A stretch of DNA of 64,000 nt from Colius striatus (lineage: Eukaryota > Chordata > Aves > Coliiformes > Coliidae), in assembly GCF_028858725.1 (NCBI RefSeq), contig NC_084760.1:62335367-62399366 (forward strand), in the 5' to 3' direction. Of this stretch, positions 62,701 to 64,000 are shown piece after piece; within the stretch, counting starts at the first letter, position 1; every line of letters begins with the position of its first letter. The position numbers and the translations under genes are program-made. The notes under the pieces are model-generated. The model ran no database searches, was not told where the DNA came from, and was given only the letters and a program-made list of their open reading frames with translations.

Positions 62701-63601
62701 TTGGTTTTCCAAAACTAAAGTTGCTGCAAATGATAAGGAAGGATAACATAATCCAACTAGTTTGTCACAGACATGCTCTTCCTACTGAAATTGGGAGGTG
62801 TTGCTACAGCTCCTTTGGTTTCATGACCAGCAGATTGCAGGGAAATTAAATTTCCTGGATCTCATGTTCAAAACTTTCCAAGCCACAGTGATGAGATCTA
62901 GCAGTTACAGATAAACACATTTAGTATTATGAAAGGAGCCTGCAGTTACCAGTCCCTCCGATAGTTCAAGGAAAATGCTCTTTCCTTCATATCTCAGCTA
63001 CAGGGTTTACAGTTGTTTTAGCTGTTGCCAAAGCTGTGTTTATCAGCACCTGCCTAATAAAAAATAACCAGAGATTCACTGCTTTTCCAGTCTGCACTGA
63101 AGGAAAAAGCTGCCTGACAATTTTCAAGATCATATGTCTGCAACCCGTGATGGTTACTGATGACAGAATCAGTTAACTTCTCTGAGGTACCCAAACCCTA
63201 GTATTTTTCTGGGTTTCATGACCCAGATGACTGCAGCTTTATCCCTGGCATATCACAGAGTCAGGTGAGACTTCTCTTAGTTGAACTGAAACTAGTAATA
63301 CAGCCATGAATAAATTTAAAGGGCAACATGCTTGTTTTATTTGCATTTCAAAACCTTGAAAGACAAAAAGCAGAATAATTTGGAAGTGACTGGGCTTTTG
63401 AAACCACCAAAAGATCCAGAGATTTCTTGATTCATCCAGAGATTCAGTAAGAGACCCAGTGCCCCCTTCCCCACATAGGAAAACAGTGAAAAGCCTTTAC
63501 TTACTGGTTATCTCATCCTGAAGCAAGTGCATCAGTAAGCAGAGGGAGGAAAGCGTGATCCCCCTCATGCTTAGGAGAGCAGCTCCATGACTGAAGAACA
63601 T
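59634..63601 (-). CDS. IL22RA2: Interleukin-22 receptor subunit alpha-2 (IL-22 binding protein), five coding exons
   Basis: Secreted decoy receptor that binds IL-22 and blocks its membrane receptor (family knowledge). Coding exons in gene order are 63601-63505, 62723-62573, 61817-61639, 60419-60250 and 59789-59634. They total 753 nt and give 250 residues; human is about 231. After a signal peptide come two fibronectin-type domains and then a stop four codons after the last conserved cysteine (RQCTVLQ; human ends RCVEIP), with no membrane segment. Diagnostic matches are LHWQPGRA and YFVQYKVYGQ in domain 1, VCDLTNETSNVQEPYYGRVK, AASAGIYS and RFTPW, then YYDLLYQVFIINN in domain 2. NET and NWS sequons are present. 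The gene lies upstream of IL20RA on the same strand, as in human. Identity is nearly certain; activity on avian IL-22 is inferred. Confidence 0.96.
59790..60249. other. IL22RA2 intron 4
   Basis: 460 bp; includes a poly-C run at about 59960-59971. No other feature. Confidence 0.88.
60250..60419 (-). CDS. IL22RA2: IL22RA2 coding exon 4 (domain 2, first half)
   Basis: 170 nt, phase 1 in and phase 0 out; acceptor TTTCCTTAG, donor GTAGGT. It encodes MIGPPTVTVVRDNKSIKLKL, then APRSPYKRKRG and YYDLLYQVFIINNLLDE. Human has YYELLYRVFIINNSLEK at the same place. Confidence 0.95.
60420..61638. other. IL22RA2 intron 3
   Basis: Unique sequence; a poly-T/GTT run near 60780-60805. Nothing else recognised. 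Confidence 0.88.
61639..61817 (-). CDS. IL22RA2: IL22RA2 coding exon 3 (domain 1, second half)
   Basis: 179 nt, phase 2 in and phase 1 out; acceptor ACTCCATAG, donor GTAAGT. It encodes YGQSMWQNKDGCWG, the cysteine partner in VCDLTNETS, QEPYYGRVKAASAGIYSNWS and RFTPWRE. This is the best-conserved exon of the gene against human. Confidence 0.96.
61818..62572. other. IL22RA2 intron 2
   Basis: Contains the possible CR1 tail at 62335-62410. Confidence 0.88.
62335..62410 (+). mobile_element. Possible degraded CR1 tail in IL22RA2 intron 2
   Basis: GGTGATTGGACCTGGTGACC, then a TCCCCCC block and TTCTGCAACTCTG, resemble a worn CR1 3' end. Alignment to a CR1 library would be needed to accept it. Confidence 0.4.
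62573..62723 (-). CDS. IL22RA2: IL22RA2 coding exon 2 (domain 1, first half)
   Basis: 151 nt, phase 1 in and phase 2 out; acceptor TCATTTGCAG, donor GTAAGT. It encodes SIKPQKVEFHSLNLHSTLHW, then QPGRA and VYFVQYK, matching human SLKPQRVQFQSRNFHNILQW and VYFVQYK. Confidence 0.95.
62724..63504. other. IL22RA2 intron 1
   Basis: 781 bp of unique sequence between exon 1 and exon 2. Confidence 0.88.
63505..63601 (-). CDS. IL22RA2: IL22RA2 coding exon 1 (signal peptide)
   Basis: 97 nt, phase 1 out, donor GTAAGT. The first in-frame ATG at 63601 gives MFFSHGAALLS before a second ATG at 63568 (MRGITLSSLCLLMHLLQ). Both precede the hydrophobic core, so either could start the signal peptide. The first was used here because it has G at -3. 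The N-terminus is poorly conserved with human, as usual for signals. An out-of-frame ATG lies 19 nt upstream. Confidence 0.88.
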
Positions 63602-63620
63602 TTCTCCTCCTCTTGGGCAT
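63513..63620 (-). other. Upstream ORF overlapping the IL22RA2 start
   Basis: An ATG at 63620 opens a 35-codon frame (MPKRRRNVLQ...) that runs through the main start in another frame and stops at 63513-63515. It could reduce initiation at 63601 if the transcript includes it. It begins Met-Pro-Lys, like the human IL22RA2 start MMPK, so it may be the ancestral start now out of frame. Confidence 0.45.
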
Positions 63621-64000
63621 GTCTTATGAGGAAGTAATTGTTACACACTCCTGACTTCCCCCTTTTTTTTTTTCATGCAGCTCCCAAAAACCCCTATTTT
63701 GGCTTTGGTTTAATTTAGCTGAAAAATGTATGAGTTGCTCAAAATTAAACATAAGCAATTGTTCTTACTTGGCAGCTATGGTCACTCTGAAATTTGGAAC
63801 TAATTATGAGGCAAACCAGCATGAAAAAAAAGATCACTTTTTTAGGCACTAGTTCCCAAAAGATGTCTGGCAATATTGCTTTGTCCTATAAAGTTGTCAC
63901 ACAAGCTTGCTTGCTTGCCACACTGTTTTCTTTTTTTTCAGCTTGTTAGTCACTCAGAGATGAAGAACACAAGAAATTTTGCTGTAAACACGTAAAAGAC
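63621..64000. other. IL22RA2 5' flank or 5' UTR
   Basis: AT-rich, no CpG island, unlike IL20RA. A poly-T run lies at 63663-63673. Human has a noncoding first exon; I could not place one here. IFNGR1 should lie farther right. Confidence 0.5.

Overview
The window is vertebrate and almost certainly avian nuclear DNA. It carries many CR1 LINE copies with the bird-type 3' tail (a GGTTGGACTAGATGATCT-like block ending in short ATTCTATGAT repeats), two bird-type ERV-L-like LTRs, small exons with GT/AG splice sites, and one CpG island. Nothing prokaryotic is present. I cannot name the species.

Two class II cytokine receptor genes could be assembled, both on the minus strand. IL20RA, the interleukin-20 receptor alpha chain, has seven coding exons from 33587 (start) down to 11456 (stop) and predicts 594 residues. 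IL22RA2, the soluble interleukin-22 binding protein, has five coding exons from 63601 down to 59634 and predicts 250 residues. Every exon was joined by hand from the minus strand. All splice sites are GT/AG, all phases agree, and the products align with the human proteins as I know them. The order IL20RA then IL22RA2, both on one strand, matches the human 6q23 cluster, so IFNGR1 is expected just beyond the right edge.

Layout: 1-11.4 kb is intergenic, with CR1 fragments and the IL20RA 3' end. 11.4-33.6 kb is IL20RA, with a 13.5 kb first intron and four CR1 copies in its introns, all antisense to the gene. 33.2-33.8 kb is a CpG island at exon 1, with an ACGGC/ACGGG minisatellite just inside intron 1. 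33.6-59.2 kb is a gene-free intergenic stretch with a 903-bp solo LTR flanked by perfect 5-bp target duplications (TTAGG), an older LTR fragment, CR1 copies and some AT-rich blocks that could be conserved enhancers. 59.2-63.6 kb is IL22RA2.

Functionally, IL20RA is a signalling chain that pairs with IL20RB (IL-19/20/24) or IL10RB (IL-26) in mammals, and IL22RA2 is a secreted decoy for IL-22. The two share intron phases 1-2-1-0 and a third coding exon of exactly 179 nt, the expected mark of tandem duplication. I found no unknown gene system. The most interesting items are a duplicated motif in the IL20RA cytoplasmic tail, a uORF and a post-stop splice donor in IL22RA2, and the solo LTR.
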